A DNA stretch of 64,000 nucleotides from JASLQO01 sp002327525 (GCA_030744435.1 JASLQO010000032.1:124001-188000); one strand, 5' to 3'; numbered from the stretch's first letter, positions 7,948 to 17,660 are shown. Notes: generated from the letters alone by a model not told the origin. Program-made: numbers and translations.

Positions 7948-10283
7948 CTTCGAGTATCGCTATACGCGACCTTGCAGAGATGGTGCACAGATGTGGCGAT
8001 CTGTATGCGGGTGGCCGTGGCCGCACCACCGGCGAGGAGGGTATTGCCACCCAGCGCGTGTTGCAACGCAAGCGCCTCGATGCCAGCGAACACTACCAAC
8101 GTGAGGTGAGTGTATCCGCATGCGTGGAGATCGCCGGAGCGCAGATGCTGCTCAAAGGCCGGGTGGATGGCCTGGACCTGAACGCCACTCCCGCGCGAGT
8201 GGAGGAATTTAAGACCACCCGTCAGAGTGCCGAACAGGCATACCAGCGGGACGGCGTGGTGCACTTCGCACAACTGAAACTCTATGCAGCGCTGCTTGCG
8301 ATTTCACACCCCGACCACAAACGCTTCGCTCTCGTCGTTCTGTACTGCCATCCGGAAACGCTGCAAGTACACGAGTGCGTGGAGGTGCTCGGGCGCGAGG
8401 CGCTGGCGGCCTTTCTCGCCCAGACCCTGGAAGCTCATGGCGCAGTGCTGCGGCGCTACCGGGAACACGTTTGGGCGCGCGATGCGTGGGTTGACGAACT
8501 CACTTTTCCCTACGCCGCATATCGCCCTCATCAGCTGGCCATGGCACGACGCTGTTTCACCACGCTGCGCGACGCTCGCTCGCTGCTCATCGAAGCTCCC
8601 ACGGGGAGTGGCAAAACCATGGGAGTACTCTACCCAGCCCTCAAATCCTTGCCCGCAACGCACGCGCGCCGGCTCCTGTTTCTGACAAGCCGAACCACGG
8701 GTGCGGCCGCCGTGCATGCCGCCGTGCGGCATATCGATCCTGCTTCGGATCGTCTACGCAGCGTGCACATCATCGCCCGGGAGGCGGCCTGCCTCGTGGA
8801 AGGCATGCCTTGCGATCCAGAACGTTGTGAGTACGCGCGTGGCTACTACGACCGGCGCGAGGTGGCGCTGGACGCTCTGCTGGCACACGGCATGATAGGT
8901 GCCGAACAGACACGCGATATTGCCGAGCGCTACCGGGTGTGTCCTTTCGAACTCTCTCTCGATGCCGCTCTCTGGGCCGATCTGCTGGTGTTGGACTGCA
9001 ACTACGTGTTCGATCCTGTCGTCATGCTCCAGCGCTTTGCGGGCGATGAGAACAGCGACCTGCTGGTGGACGAGGCGCACCAGTTGGCGCCGAGGGTGCG
9101 TGATATGCTTTCAGCGGAACTCGATCTGAGTGTAATCAGAAGTGCGCGCCACGGCGCGGTCCCGGGCACTGCGATCAAGCGCCTCGATTCCATCGCTCGG
9201 GCGATGACGACTCTCCGTCGGCTATATGGGCACAACGAGATCATGGAGGTCGATCAACCGCTGGCGGTTAGCAGGGCCTGCGAGCGTTTCATGACGTCCT
9301 GGCAGGAAGAGCAATGGCCGACAGACCTGGATGCGGCCCTCTCCGAGGCGCTGTGGCATGTCAAGCGGTGGTTGCGTGCCGAAGCCTGGTCGGACGAGGT
9401 TCGATTTCGTCACGTGCTCGACACTGGTTCGAAGAACGTGTCCCTGCGGCTCGTCTGTCTGGACGCCTCACGCCACATCAGAAATGTGTTCGACGGCTTT
9501 CGCAGCCACATCCGCTTCTCCGGAACCTTGACGCCGCTCGAGCTCTACCAGGATCAGCACGGATTCAAGGATGACGATATCGAACGCGTAGCAAGCGCCT
9601 ACGTGTCGGAACAACTGTGCACGTTGATCGTCGATGACGTCAGCACACTCTACCGACGTCGCGGCGAAAGTCTGCCGCGCCTCGTGCGACTGGTGGAGGA
9701 TCTCACGACAGCACACCCGGGACGCTACCTGCTGGCCTTTCCGTCATACGAATACCTCGAGTCTTTTCGAGACGCATTTGATGCACGTGGAGATACCACG
9801 CCGCTTCTGTGCCAGCAGCGTGACATGGATCTCGACGCGCGAGCATCCTATCTGCGGAAGATCAGTGAGACCCGCGTCATTACCGCGTGCATCGTGCTTG
9901 GCGGTGTTTTCAGTGAATCCGTCGACTTCTCCAACGCCAGTCTCGATGGCGTAGTGGTGGTAGGTGTTGGTTTGCCGCCCCCGGAACTGGTACGCCGATC
10001 AATGCAACGCTACTTCGATGAAAAGGGCAGCGACGGCCGTGGTATTGCCTTCGTCCAGCCGGCGATGAGCAAGGTGCTGCAGGTGGCGGGCCGGCTGTTG
10101 AGATCTCCCGACGATCTGGGCGTGCTTTGTCTGGTCGACGCGCGCTTCGCACAACGCGACTACGCCAGGTTCTTCCCGGAGCACTGGCAGGCTGTACGTG
10201 TCGGTCACCTCGAGGTGGCAGAAAAAGTGGCGAAATTCTGGCGAGGCCGTATCCTCACCGCGTCCGCCGCATCCACGCCGTAA
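7944..10283 (+). CDS. XPD/DinG-type DNA helicase fused to an N-terminal RecB/Cas4-like nuclease domain
   Basis: The 779-residue product starts at ATG 7944, overlapping the FAN1-like stop. Residues about 70-120 carry a RecB-family nuclease signature: GRVDG (Asp75), VEEFKTT (Glu88, Lys90) and QLKLYA (Gln110, Tyr114). A superfamily 2 helicase follows: Walker A LIEAPTGSGKT (about 215-225), an iron-sulfur cluster loop with three Cys in CLVEGMPCDPERC (about 283-295) and a fourth in YRVCPFEL (about 332), the DEAH box LLVDEAHQLA (about 373), and motif VI near QVAGRLLRSPDD. XPD-family helicases unwind 5' to 3'. The combination with FAN1 suggests processing of blocked or cross-linked DNA. Domain calls are from visible motifs; activity is inferred. 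Confidence 0.88.
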   Translation: MTSSIAIRDLAEMVHRCGDLYAGGRGRTTGEEGIATQRVLQRKRLDASEHYQREVSVSACVEIAGAQMLLKGRVDGLDLNATPARVEEFKTTRQSAEQAYQRDGVVHFAQLKLYAALLAISHPDHKRFALVVLYCHPETLQVHECVEVLGREALAAFLAQTLEAHGAVLRRYREHVWARDAWVDELTFPYAAYRPHQLAMARRCFTTLRDARSLLIEAPTGSGKTMGVLYPALKSLPATHARRLLFLTSRTTGAAAVHAAVRHIDPASDRLRSVHIIAREAACLVEGMPCDPERCEYARGYYDRREVALDALLAHGMIGAEQTRDIAERYRVCPFELSLDAALWADLLVLDCNYVFDPVVMLQRFAGDENSDLLVDEAHQLAPRVRDMLSAELDLSVIRSARHGAVPGTAIKRLDSIARAMTTLRRLYGHNEIMEVDQPLAVSRACERFMTSWQEEQWPTDLDAALSEALWHVKRWLRAEAWSDEVRFRHVLDTGSKNVSLRLVCLDASRHIRNVFDGFRSHIRFSGTLTPLELYQDQHGFKDDDIERVASAYVSEQLCTLIVDDVSTLYRRRGESLPRLVRLVEDLTTAHPGRYLLAFPSYEYLESFRDAFDARGDTTPLLCQQRDMDLDARASYLRKISETRVITACIVLGGVFSESVDFSNASLDGVVVVGVGLPPPELVRRSMQRYFDEKGSDGRGIAFVQPAMSKVLQVAGRLLRSPDDLGVLCLVDARFAQRDYARFFPEHWQAVRVGHLEVAEKVAKFWRGRILTASAASTP

Positions 10284-10318
10284 GATGTGGCGTAATCAGG
10301 AGGTCCCAGAGGAAAAGC

Positions 10319-11764
10319 ATGCCCATCCGGCGCACCAAGATCATCTGCACCATCGGTCCGGCGACAGACAGCTACGAAAAGCTCGAGGCCCTGCAACGGG
10401 CAGGTATGAACATCGTGCGTCTCAACATGTCCCATGCCGACCACGATGGCGCACGACGCATCATCGCCTGGATCCGCACGCTTAACCGCAAGGTGCGCTC
10501 GCCCGTCGCGATTCTGCTAGATACCCAGGGGCCCGAGATACGCACCGGCATCATGAGCCAGCCGATGGATCTGAATCCAGGCGAAGTGGTCACACTGACT
10601 GTACGCGATGCCGAGTCGGTCGAAACGACGTCGATCCACGTCAACTACCATGAACTCGTCGATGTCGTGGAGGTTGGCAACCGCATCACCGTGGACAATG
10701 GGCTGCTCAACTTCGAAATTCTGAAAAAGGATGGCATGCAGCTGGTGTGTAAGGTCATCGACGGCGGTACGCTCGGCAGCAAACGACACGTGAACCTGCC
10801 GGGTGTGCGTATCAACCTCCCCGCCATCACGCCCAAGGACAGGCAGGACATCGAGTTCGGTCTGGGATTGGATGTGGATTTCGTGGCGCTCTCGTTCGTG
10901 CGTACCGCGTCGGACGTCGGCGAATTACGTTCGATCGCCGCTCACATGCGCAAGCGCATTCAGATCATCGCCAAGATCGAAGACCAGGAAGGCGTGTCGA
11001 ACATTCACGAAATCACGCGAGCCGCGGACGGCATAATGGTGGCGCGGGGAGATCTCGGCATCGAGACGGACATCGCCGATCTGCCCAATGTCCAGCGTCG
11101 CCTGGTGCACGCCGCCGCGAAGTGGGGCAAACGCTGCATCGTGGCCACGCACCTGCTCGAATCCATGATCGAGAATCCTATCCCGACCCGCGCGGAAGTC
11201 ACCGATGTCGCCAACGCGGTGTACGAGGGCGCCGACGCCGTCATGCTGTCCGGTGAATCCAGCGTGGGCAAGCATCCGGTGCGCTGCGTAGAACAGCTGA
11301 ACGCCATTACGCTGCAGGCCGAGCGCTATCCCGGACTCGGTTACGAGGAAGATCTCCAGAACGATAGCGACAAGCAGCAACTCGCGATTCACGCGGTGGC
11401 GCTTGCCGAGTCGATCAAAGCAGCAGGAATAATCGTGATAACCCGTCGCGGTATCATGGCCGACCTCGTGACCAGCGCCCGGCCTGCAAGCGTGCCCATC
11501 TACGCCTTCACCAACGACAGTCAGACCCGGCGCCGGCTTTCACTCAACCGCGCCGTGGTGAGCCATCGCACGGACTTCAGCAACCAGCCGGAACGTACCC
11601 TGCAGCGGGCGTTCAAGGTACTCATCGAACGCGAGGGGCTCGAGTCGGGCTCGAAGGTGGTCGTCATTTCCGACGTGCTTGCGGGAGCCAAAACGGATGC
11701 CATTCAGATACGCTTCCTGCCGAAAGCGATGGAAGACGGGACGATTGGGAGTCCGAGCCAGTAA
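10319..11764 (+). CDS. pyk: Pyruvate kinase
   Basis: Converts phosphoenolpyruvate and ADP to pyruvate and ATP in the last step of glycolysis. The 481-residue product begins MPIRRTKIICTIGPAT and contains the active-site elements MNIVRLNMSHA, the catalytic-Lys/metal region IQIIAKIEDQEGVSN and MVARGDLGIE, and the MLSGESSVGKHPV segment. Length fits the PykA-type (E. coli PykA is 480). The ATG at 10319 follows an AGAGGA ribosome site; a stronger AGGAGG lies 15 bases upstream. The C-terminal allosteric domain is complete. It is 35 bases after the helicase gene and may be co-transcribed with it. Confidence 0.96.
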   Translation: MPIRRTKIICTIGPATDSYEKLEALQRAGMNIVRLNMSHADHDGARRIIAWIRTLNRKVRSPVAILLDTQGPEIRTGIMSQPMDLNPGEVVTLTVRDAESVETTSIHVNYHELVDVVEVGNRITVDNGLLNFEILKKDGMQLVCKVIDGGTLGSKRHVNLPGVRINLPAITPKDRQDIEFGLGLDVDFVALSFVRTASDVGELRSIAAHMRKRIQIIAKIEDQEGVSNIHEITRAADGIMVARGDLGIETDIADLPNVQRRLVHAAAKWGKRCIVATHLLESMIENPIPTRAEVTDVANAVYEGADAVMLSGESSVGKHPVRCVEQLNAITLQAERYPGLGYEEDLQNDSDKQQLAIHAVALAESIKAAGIIVITRRGIMADLVTSARPASVPIYAFTNDSQTRRRLSLNRAVVSHRTDFSNQPERTLQRAFKVLIEREGLESGSKVVVISDVLAGAKTDAIQIRFLPKAMEDGTIGSPSQ

Positions 11765-11777
11765 CTTCTGCGCGGCA

Positions 11778-12578
11778 CTAGGCCGTCAGCAGCATCCGCC
11801 CTGCCACCAGCACCAGCAAGACACCAAAGACCCGCCGCAGCCAGATCGGCTGCACGCGGTGCGCCACGCGTACACCGACCGGTGCACTCAACACCGCACC
11901 CCCGACGATGGCGGCAAAGGCAGGCAGGTACACGTAACCCAGTAACGCGGCCGTATCCGGCATGAAGTCGTTTGCGAACACGATGTAGCCAGCCGCACCC
12001 GCACCGGCAACCGCTACCCCCAGCGCGCTGGAAGTGGCAGTCGCCCGGTGCACGGGGATGTTGAAAAAAACTTGCGTGGGGACCATCACGTTGCCACCAC
12101 CGATCCCCGCGATGCCGGAAACCAACCCTGCCAGGACGCCCGCACCGGCCGCCGTGATCGGTCCTGGAAACTGTCGGTTTGGAGATGGCTTCCAGTTGGT
12201 CAGCATGACGAAGGAAACCAATCCCAGAAAGACACCGATAAAGGTTCTGAAGAGAGTAACGGACAGCAACGGGGCAATATATCCGGCGGTGAGGCTTCCC
12301 ATCACCACCGGCGCCAGCCAGCGCCTGACGACCATCCACTCCACCATGTCAGCCCGCAGTTGAGCGTAGGCCGCCGACAACGAGGTGAATACGATACAAG
12401 CAAGGGAAGTGGCGACCGCTACCGGGGTACTGTGTTCCAATGGGATGTTGCCGGTTGCGTCGAACACCAGTATGAGGGCCGGTACGATGACGATTCCACC
12501 GCCTATACCGAGCAACCCCCCCAGAAATCCGCTGATCATCCCGGTGAGTAGATACCAGGGGAGAAGGAGTTCATTCAA
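11778..12578 (-). CDS. TauE/SafE-family membrane permease (sulfite exporter-like)
   Basis: A polytopic membrane protein of about 266 residues with the internal two-fold repeat of TauE/SafE proteins: SGFLGGLLGIGGGIVIVPAL near the N-terminus and AGLVSGIAGIGGGNVMVPTQ near the middle. The family exports sulfite, sulfoacetate or other anions. The start is uncertain: TTG at 12578 (LNELLLPWYLLTGM) gives a first helix, while the frame runs further upstream without membrane-like sequence. It is convergent with pyruvate kinase and divergent from the MORN-repeat gene. Whether it relates to the sulfotransferase-rich locus 23 kb away is unknown. Confidence 0.85.
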   Translation of the reverse strand: MNELLLPWYLLTGMISGFLGGLLGIGGGIVIVPALILVFDATGNIPLEHSTPVAVATSLACIVFTSLSAAYAQLRADMVEWMVVRRWLAPVVMGSLTAGYIAPLLSVTLFRTFIGVFLGLVSFVMLTNWKPSPNRQFPGPITAAGAGVLAGLVSGIAGIGGGNVMVPTQVFFNIPVHRATATSSALGVAVAGAGAAGYIVFANDFMPDTAALLGYVYLPAFAAIVGGAVLSAPVGVRVAHRVQPIWLRRVFGVLLVLVAGRMLLTA

Positions 12579-12663
12579 CGTGCCGATTCCCGGCACCCGT
12601 GCTGCGCTTTCATTTGTGTTTCGTTCGAGTAAGGTATGGCAAAACCACGGCAGTCTACTCAAC

Positions 12664-13653
12664 ATGGCCCGCTCTGACCAAATCAATCCTGTGCGATTCG
12701 CTGCGGTGTTGCTGTCCATGATGCTGGGTACGGCGATACCGTCGTGGGGTTGGGGTGCACAGCGCGTCGAACTCGACAACGGAGACGTGTACGAAGGTGA
12801 CATGATCGATGGCGTACGCACCGGCCAGGGTGTGTATGTCTGGGCCGACGGCAAGCGCTACGAGGGGGACTTTCTGGACAACAAACTGCACGGTGAGGGT
12901 GTGTTCACCGAGCCGGGACGCACTTACACCGGAGGTTTTGTGAACGACCGGCGACAGGGCAGCGGCCGCCTAGCCTGGCAGAACGGCGATCTGTACGCGG
13001 GAGATTTCCACAATGACGAGATGCACGGCCATGGCGTGTTCACCTGGGGCAACAAGGATCGTTACGAAGGCGATTTTGTTCGCGGGGCCCGAACCGGCAG
13101 GGGTACATTCACGTGGAGCGCCGGAGCGACCTACACGGGGACCTTCGCCGACGGGATTCTCACGGGCCAGGGTGTCTACACCTGGCCTGACGATCGCCGC
13201 TACGAGGGCGAGTTCGTGGATGGCATCAAGACCGGAATCGGCAGTCTGGAGTGGTCCAACGGCAATCGATACTACGGTCAGTTCGCCCGGGGCTACCGCC
13301 AGGGACTCGGTGTGTTTTACTGGCGCGACGGAACCATCTATCGCGGCCAGTTCTTGCGCGACAAAATGCACGGACACGGCGTGAAACAACAACCGGACGG
13401 ATTCATGGAATTGCAACATTGGGACTCTGGTGACCTGTTGCTGAACATTCCACTCTTAGAAAGAGTGAATTGCCGACTGCAGATGGACGGACGCGGTTGG
13501 ATGTTCACCGGGACCGAGTGCGTGAACGGCATCGCTCACGGTGTCGGGCTCGCCGTGAGTCTGGATGGCAAGTACGTGATCGAAGACGGCCATTACGTGC
13601 TGGGGCGCCGTATCGATGGTGAACGCCAGCTCCTGGATCTAGATCAGGGTTAG
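12664..13653 (+). CDS. Exported MORN-repeat protein
   Basis: The 329-residue product starts with a probable signal peptide (RFAAVLLSMMLGTAIPSW) and then consists of about nine MORN repeats of roughly 23 residues (pattern YEGDF-x-G-x-x-G-G-x-Y-W), spanning residues about 38-245. A non-repetitive C-terminal domain of about 80 residues follows, containing two cysteines (RVNCRLQM; GTECVNG) that could form a disulfide. MORN repeats act as scaffolds or lipid/membrane-associated spacers; a specific role cannot be given. It sits 22 bases before a Ser/Thr kinase gene in the same direction, suggesting a common transcript and possibly a kinase-linked envelope function. Confidence 0.88.
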   Translation: MARSDQINPVRFAAVLLSMMLGTAIPSWGWGAQRVELDNGDVYEGDMIDGVRTGQGVYVWADGKRYEGDFLDNKLHGEGVFTEPGRTYTGGFVNDRRQGSGRLAWQNGDLYAGDFHNDEMHGHGVFTWGNKDRYEGDFVRGARTGRGTFTWSAGATYTGTFADGILTGQGVYTWPDDRRYEGEFVDGIKTGIGSLEWSNGNRYYGQFARGYRQGLGVFYWRDGTIYRGQFLRDKMHGHGVKQQPDGFMELQHWDSGDLLLNIPLLERVNCRLQMDGRGWMFTGTECVNGIAHGVGLAVSLDGKYVIEDGHYVLGRRIDGERQLLDLDQG

Positions 13654-13675
13654 ACGTCCGGGACGGATCCAGGAA

Positions 13676-15934
13676 GTGCCATCCATCAATCTGAGCGGGT
13701 TCGACGTACTTCGGGAGATAGGTCGAGGTGGCATGGCGAGCGTGTACCTTGCCAATCAGAAAAAGTTCGATCGACAAGTGGCGATCAAGGTCCTGGGCGA
13801 ACATGGCCCGCTGCCGAACGGTTTCCGACAGCGATTTCTCGATGAATCCCGCATCAGCGCGGCATTGACGCATCCGAACATCGTACGCGTGTACGACGTC
13901 GGAGAGCAGGGCGATCTGTTGTACCTGGTGCTGGAGTACATTGCCGGCGGCAATCTGAACACACGCCTCGAGCACGGGCTGCGCATCATCGACATCGTCG
14001 ATGTGGTGAGGGAGATAAGCGCCGCGCTCGACTATGCATCGCAGGCCTCTGAGCACGGCTACGTTCACCGTGACGTCAAACCGGAGAACATCCTGTTCCG
14101 CGACGACGGCAGCGCGGTGCTGTCCGACTTCGGCATTGCTCGGGTGATCGATGACAATCGCACTGCCTCGAAACAGGGTACTGTAATGGGTACCCCTCAG
14201 TACATGAGTCCGGAGCAGGCGGCCGGCAGGGTGCTCGATACCCGGTCAGATCTCTACAGCCTCGGCGTCGTTCTGTATCAGATGCTGACCGGCGATGTCC
14301 CCTACCATGGGGACACGGCCGTGTCCGTGGGTGTCAGGCACCTGCAGGAACCGATTCCCAGACTACCGTCCCATCTTTCGTCTTTTCAGGACGTCATCGA
14401 CCGGACCCTGGCCAAGAAACCGGATCAGCGGTTCCAGTCGGGTGCGGAGTTCACGCGATCGCTCACAGCACTCAGAGATCGGCGCGCCCTTCCGAACGCA
14501 ACGGTGCGCTCGCAGGTCATTTCCACCGCGGAGATCCGTGCGGCGGCAGGTGACAGCCTGCTCAGTACGGACAGGGACGCTGCGCGCACAGAGCGCGATT
14601 CACGGCGTCAGCACAGGCGCATGGTGCGGCGCACGGTACTGTCCGTGCTGCTTGTCGGCCTCATCGCGGGAGGTGGTTATCTCGCCGTGGAGCACCCTGA
14701 TATCACCGAGCGTGTGCTCGCCTGGGCCGGAGTCGGCGAGGACCCGGGGATCCAGAGCGCCTGGCAAAACGCACAGTCCCTGCATCAGGATCCCAACCAG
14801 GGCCTGTTGGCCATCGTTGCCGGATATCGCCGTGTTTTGCGGCTGGACCCCGAGCATGGGGAGGCCGAGTCGGCGCTGGACGGACTCGCTGAACAATGGC
14901 GCGAAGCCATAAAGACGGCACTGGTTCAGGACGACCTGACCCAGGCGGATACGAAGCTGCGCGAATCGACTGCGGCGTTTCCGGATGATGCTTCCCTCTA
15001 TCAACTATCGGAGCAGCTGTCCGACCGCAAACACGCCAGGGAATTGCTCGCCAGCACTCAGGGCTTGCTGCGCAGCCACGGGTTGTCCGATATTCCTTCG
15101 GCCACGGCGGCGATTCAGGCCTATCACGAAGTGCTGCGGCTCGCGCCCGGAAACAAGGCAGCTCTGGAAGAACTCAATGCGCTGGCCGTCCACTACGCGG
15201 GGCTTGCCAGCGAGGCCGCCGATTTCGGCGACGTGCAAACCTCCATCGGCTATCTCGACCGAGCTTCCGCGGCAGATCCCGACTTGCCGGAACTCGCCGA
15301 GGTGCGCGAAAAGATCAATCGGGCCACGACCGCGCAGCAAACGATTAATGCTTTGCTGCAACAGGCAAGTGAATACAGAGCCGCAGCAGCTCTGATCAAT
15401 CCACCGGGAGAGAATGCCGCGGAGCTCTACCATCGCGTTCTAGCCACGGATCCCGACAATGCGATAGCGGTGCAGGGTCTCGACGAGGTGATGTCACAGT
15501 TGCTGGTCAATGCAGACCAGCTGCTGAACCAGGGTGATCTGGTTGCAACACACAGCCTGATTGAACGGGCGAGTGCCGTCGGAATGGAAGCCTCTGCGCT
15601 AAACGAGATGCGGGCGCGACTCAAGGAGCAGGAGTTGAAGATAGCTTCCGTTGAAACCCTGCTTGCCAGTGCACGCGAACTGATGGAACAGGGGTTCATC
15701 ACGGAACCCCCGGACAACAACGCGGTTGCCGTACTCAGGGAGGTGGAACGGATGGATCCGGGCAACGGCAGAGCCGCTACCCTGCTGACGGTGGCAGCCG
15801 AACGCCTCGCCAGCGTCGCCAAGGAAGCATTCGATGCTGGTCTGACGGAGGAAGCGAAGCAGTATCTCGAACTCGCGCTGACGGTGACGCCGGATGTGCA
15901 ACAGTGGCGTACTCTTCGTGACTCGTGGGATTGA
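13676..15934 (+). CDS. Membrane-anchored Ser/Thr protein kinase with C-terminal TPR-like region
   Basis: A Hanks-type kinase occupies residues about 8-265: glycine loop IGRGGMASVYLA, catalytic-Lys VAIKVLGE, the HRDVKPENILF loop (Asp at about 131), the DFGIAR motif and the activation-segment GTPQYMSPEQ. A single membrane helix (VLSVLLVGLIAGGGYLAV, about 322-340) follows. The remaining 400 residues are helical repeats, with recurring L-R-L-D/A-P-x-N/H segments, like TPRs placed outside the membrane. The start is GTG at 13676 with an adjacent rather than well-spaced AGGAA, so the exact start is uncertain, though nothing upstream fits. Followed by a broken FHA-domain gene, the usual phosphothreonine reader, and preceded by the MORN protein. 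Confidence 0.92.
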   Translation: MPSINLSGFDVLREIGRGGMASVYLANQKKFDRQVAIKVLGEHGPLPNGFRQRFLDESRISAALTHPNIVRVYDVGEQGDLLYLVLEYIAGGNLNTRLEHGLRIIDIVDVVREISAALDYASQASEHGYVHRDVKPENILFRDDGSAVLSDFGIARVIDDNRTASKQGTVMGTPQYMSPEQAAGRVLDTRSDLYSLGVVLYQMLTGDVPYHGDTAVSVGVRHLQEPIPRLPSHLSSFQDVIDRTLAKKPDQRFQSGAEFTRSLTALRDRRALPNATVRSQVISTAEIRAAAGDSLLSTDRDAARTERDSRRQHRRMVRRTVLSVLLVGLIAGGGYLAVEHPDITERVLAWAGVGEDPGIQSAWQNAQSLHQDPNQGLLAIVAGYRRVLRLDPEHGEAESALDGLAEQWREAIKTALVQDDLTQADTKLRESTAAFPDDASLYQLSEQLSDRKHARELLASTQGLLRSHGLSDIPSATAAIQAYHEVLRLAPGNKAALEELNALAVHYAGLASEAADFGDVQTSIGYLDRASAADPDLPELAEVREKINRATTAQQTINALLQQASEYRAAAALINPPGENAAELYHRVLATDPDNAIAVQGLDEVMSQLLVNADQLLNQGDLVATHSLIERASAVGMEASALNEMRARLKEQELKIASVETLLASARELMEQGFITEPPDNNAVAVLREVERMDPGNGRAATLLTVAAERLASVAKEAFDAGLTEEAKQYLELALTVTPDVQQWRTLRDSWD

Positions 15935-15958
15935 CCATGGCGCACACGGGTCCCAAAC

Positions 15959-16667
15959 ATGGATAGCGCTATGTGCTTCACCCTGGTGCTGGCGACAGAT
16001 CGTTTTCCAGTCGAGGCCAACATCACGGCAGGCAAGCAGATCGACAACGACATCCTGGTTGCCGGTGAAGGCGTACTCGACCGCCACCTCAGGTTCGAAC
16101 CGGTGCCGAGAGGTTTGAACGTACATCCACTCGCGGGCGCCACCTTCTCGCTCAACGAGCGGGAGCAAGCCGGAACGGTTTTGCTGATGCCCGGCGATCG
16201 GGTCGGCATAGGGCCGGACTGCCTTCTGGTGGATGTGGAATACGCACATACCGGTGAGGCCGAGAGCTGGCGTTTGTTTCATGGTGATTGCTTGCCTTCG
16301 ATGACAGGGCCTTTCAGCTCATCGGCGAGGGCGAAGACCTCACACCGGTAACCAGAGCCGCTGCCGCGAAAATCCTCCCGCTCATCCCACGGCGTTCCGG
16401 TTCTCCCGTGAGAGACCACACGGATACCACCGAGGTCGCTGCGCTGGATCCTGACACCGAAACCGGACCGATCCCGGATATCTCGGAGGCTGGCGCATTT
16501 CTGCTGGGTGCCAGCGAACGGGTCTCTGACCACATCTACCGGCTTGGTGCGGGAAGGGCCGTGATCGGACGTGCCGAACGGTTGCCCGTTCTAAAGCACC
16601 TGAGGCGGGCATACTCACAGCGATCGGTGTCGTCGCGATTATCCTGATCTACCAGCTGTTGAGCTAA
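15959..16667 (+). pseudogene. FHA-domain membrane protein, split over three frames
   Basis: Three consecutive segments in three frames make one plausible protein. From ATG 15959, residues FPVEANITAGKQIDNDILV, GVLDRHLRFEPVPRG and the following strands resemble a forkhead-associated domain. Near 16285-16290 the frame shifts (+ to LLAFDDRAFQLIGEGEDL), continuing to about 16590. A further shift leads to APEAGILTAIGVVAIILIYQ and a stop at 16667, a C-terminal membrane helix. FHA domains bind phosphothreonine, and the gene directly follows a Ser/Thr kinase. Either it is a recent pseudogene or the sequence has two single-base errors. The alternative that each frame is a separate gene is unlikely because none is complete. 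Confidence 0.55.
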
Positions 16668-16754
16668 CTCAAGTCCGTGCATTGCTTTTCAGTGTAGGCG
16701 ATCCTATGCTTTCGCGCCTTCGTGCAGTGCCAGCAAGGGAACAGAGATCAGCTC

Positions 16755-17660
16755 ATGGCAGTCAAGATTCCATATGTACGCGAACTGGAATTCGAATACG
16801 GCGAGTGTGTCGAGGTCGCGCCGGGTGTCCGACGTGTCATTGCTGATAATCCCAGTCCCTTTACGCTGTACGGTACCGGCACCTACATTCTCGGAACCGG
16901 CCGAGTCGCCGTCATCGATCCGGGTCCCGCTGATCCCAGACACATCGAAGCACTCGTGGGGGCCACGGCAGGAGAGGAGATCAGCCATGTGTTCGTCACG
17001 CACACGCACATGGATCACTCGCCGGGCTGCCGGCTGCTGTGTGAACACACGAGCGCCCCGACGTACGCATACGGACCACATGGCTACGGAAAGCTGGAGG
17101 AGGGCGTGCCGCCGGTGGAAGGTGGCGACATGGAATTTCAGCCCGACGAGATGGTGAAACACGGCGACGTCATCGAGGGAGGTGACTGGTCCGTCGAGTG
17201 TGTCTATACACCGGGACACACGTCCAATCACATGTGCTATCAGTTCCGCGAGCACAAGGCGTTGTTCACGGGCGACCACGTCATGGGCTGGTCGACCAGC
17301 ATCATCTCGCCACCCGATGGTGACATGACGGCCTACATGAAGAGCCTGGAACTTCTGTTAGCACGCGATGACGACGTCTACTGGCCCACTCACGGGCCCT
17401 GCATCGTACAAACCCAACCGCATATCCACTCGTTTGTCGAACACCGTCACGAGCGTGAGCAACAGATTCTGGAGTGCGTGGGCGAAGGCGTAGTACACAT
17501 TCAGGAAATGGTGCCATTAATGTACACCGACACGCCCGAGTTCATGTACCCCGCCGCCGCCCGCAGCGCGCTTGCTGCCGTTCAGCGCCTTGTCGACACC
17601 GGCGCTCTGGAATGTAGTGGCGGCATCACGCTGGAGAGCGCCTACTCTCTGCCTGACTGA
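16755..17660 (+). CDS. MBL-fold metallo-hydrolase (LACTB2/hydroxyacylglutathione-hydrolase-like)
   Basis: The 301-residue protein has the dinuclear metal site of the metallo-beta-lactamase fold: FVTHTHMDHSPG (HxHxDH, about residue 80), the downstream His in YTPGHTSNHMCY and the Asp in FTGDHVMGW, with a last His in YWPTHGPCI. A C-terminal helical region of about 70 residues, as in LACTB2-type proteins, follows. Members hydrolyse thioesters, RNA or other esters; the substrate here is not evident. ATG at 16755 gives the family-like MAVKIPYVREL start. It stands alone between the kinase block and the convergent histidine kinase. Confidence 0.87.
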   Translation: MAVKIPYVRELEFEYGECVEVAPGVRRVIADNPSPFTLYGTGTYILGTGRVAVIDPGPADPRHIEALVGATAGEEISHVFVTHTHMDHSPGCRLLCEHTSAPTYAYGPHGYGKLEEGVPPVEGGDMEFQPDEMVKHGDVIEGGDWSVECVYTPGHTSNHMCYQFREHKALFTGDHVMGWSTSIISPPDGDMTAYMKSLELLLARDDDVYWPTHGPCIVQTQPHIHSFVEHRHEREQQILECVGEGVVHIQEMVPLMYTDTPEFMYPAAARSALAAVQRLVDTGALECSGGITLESAYSLPD

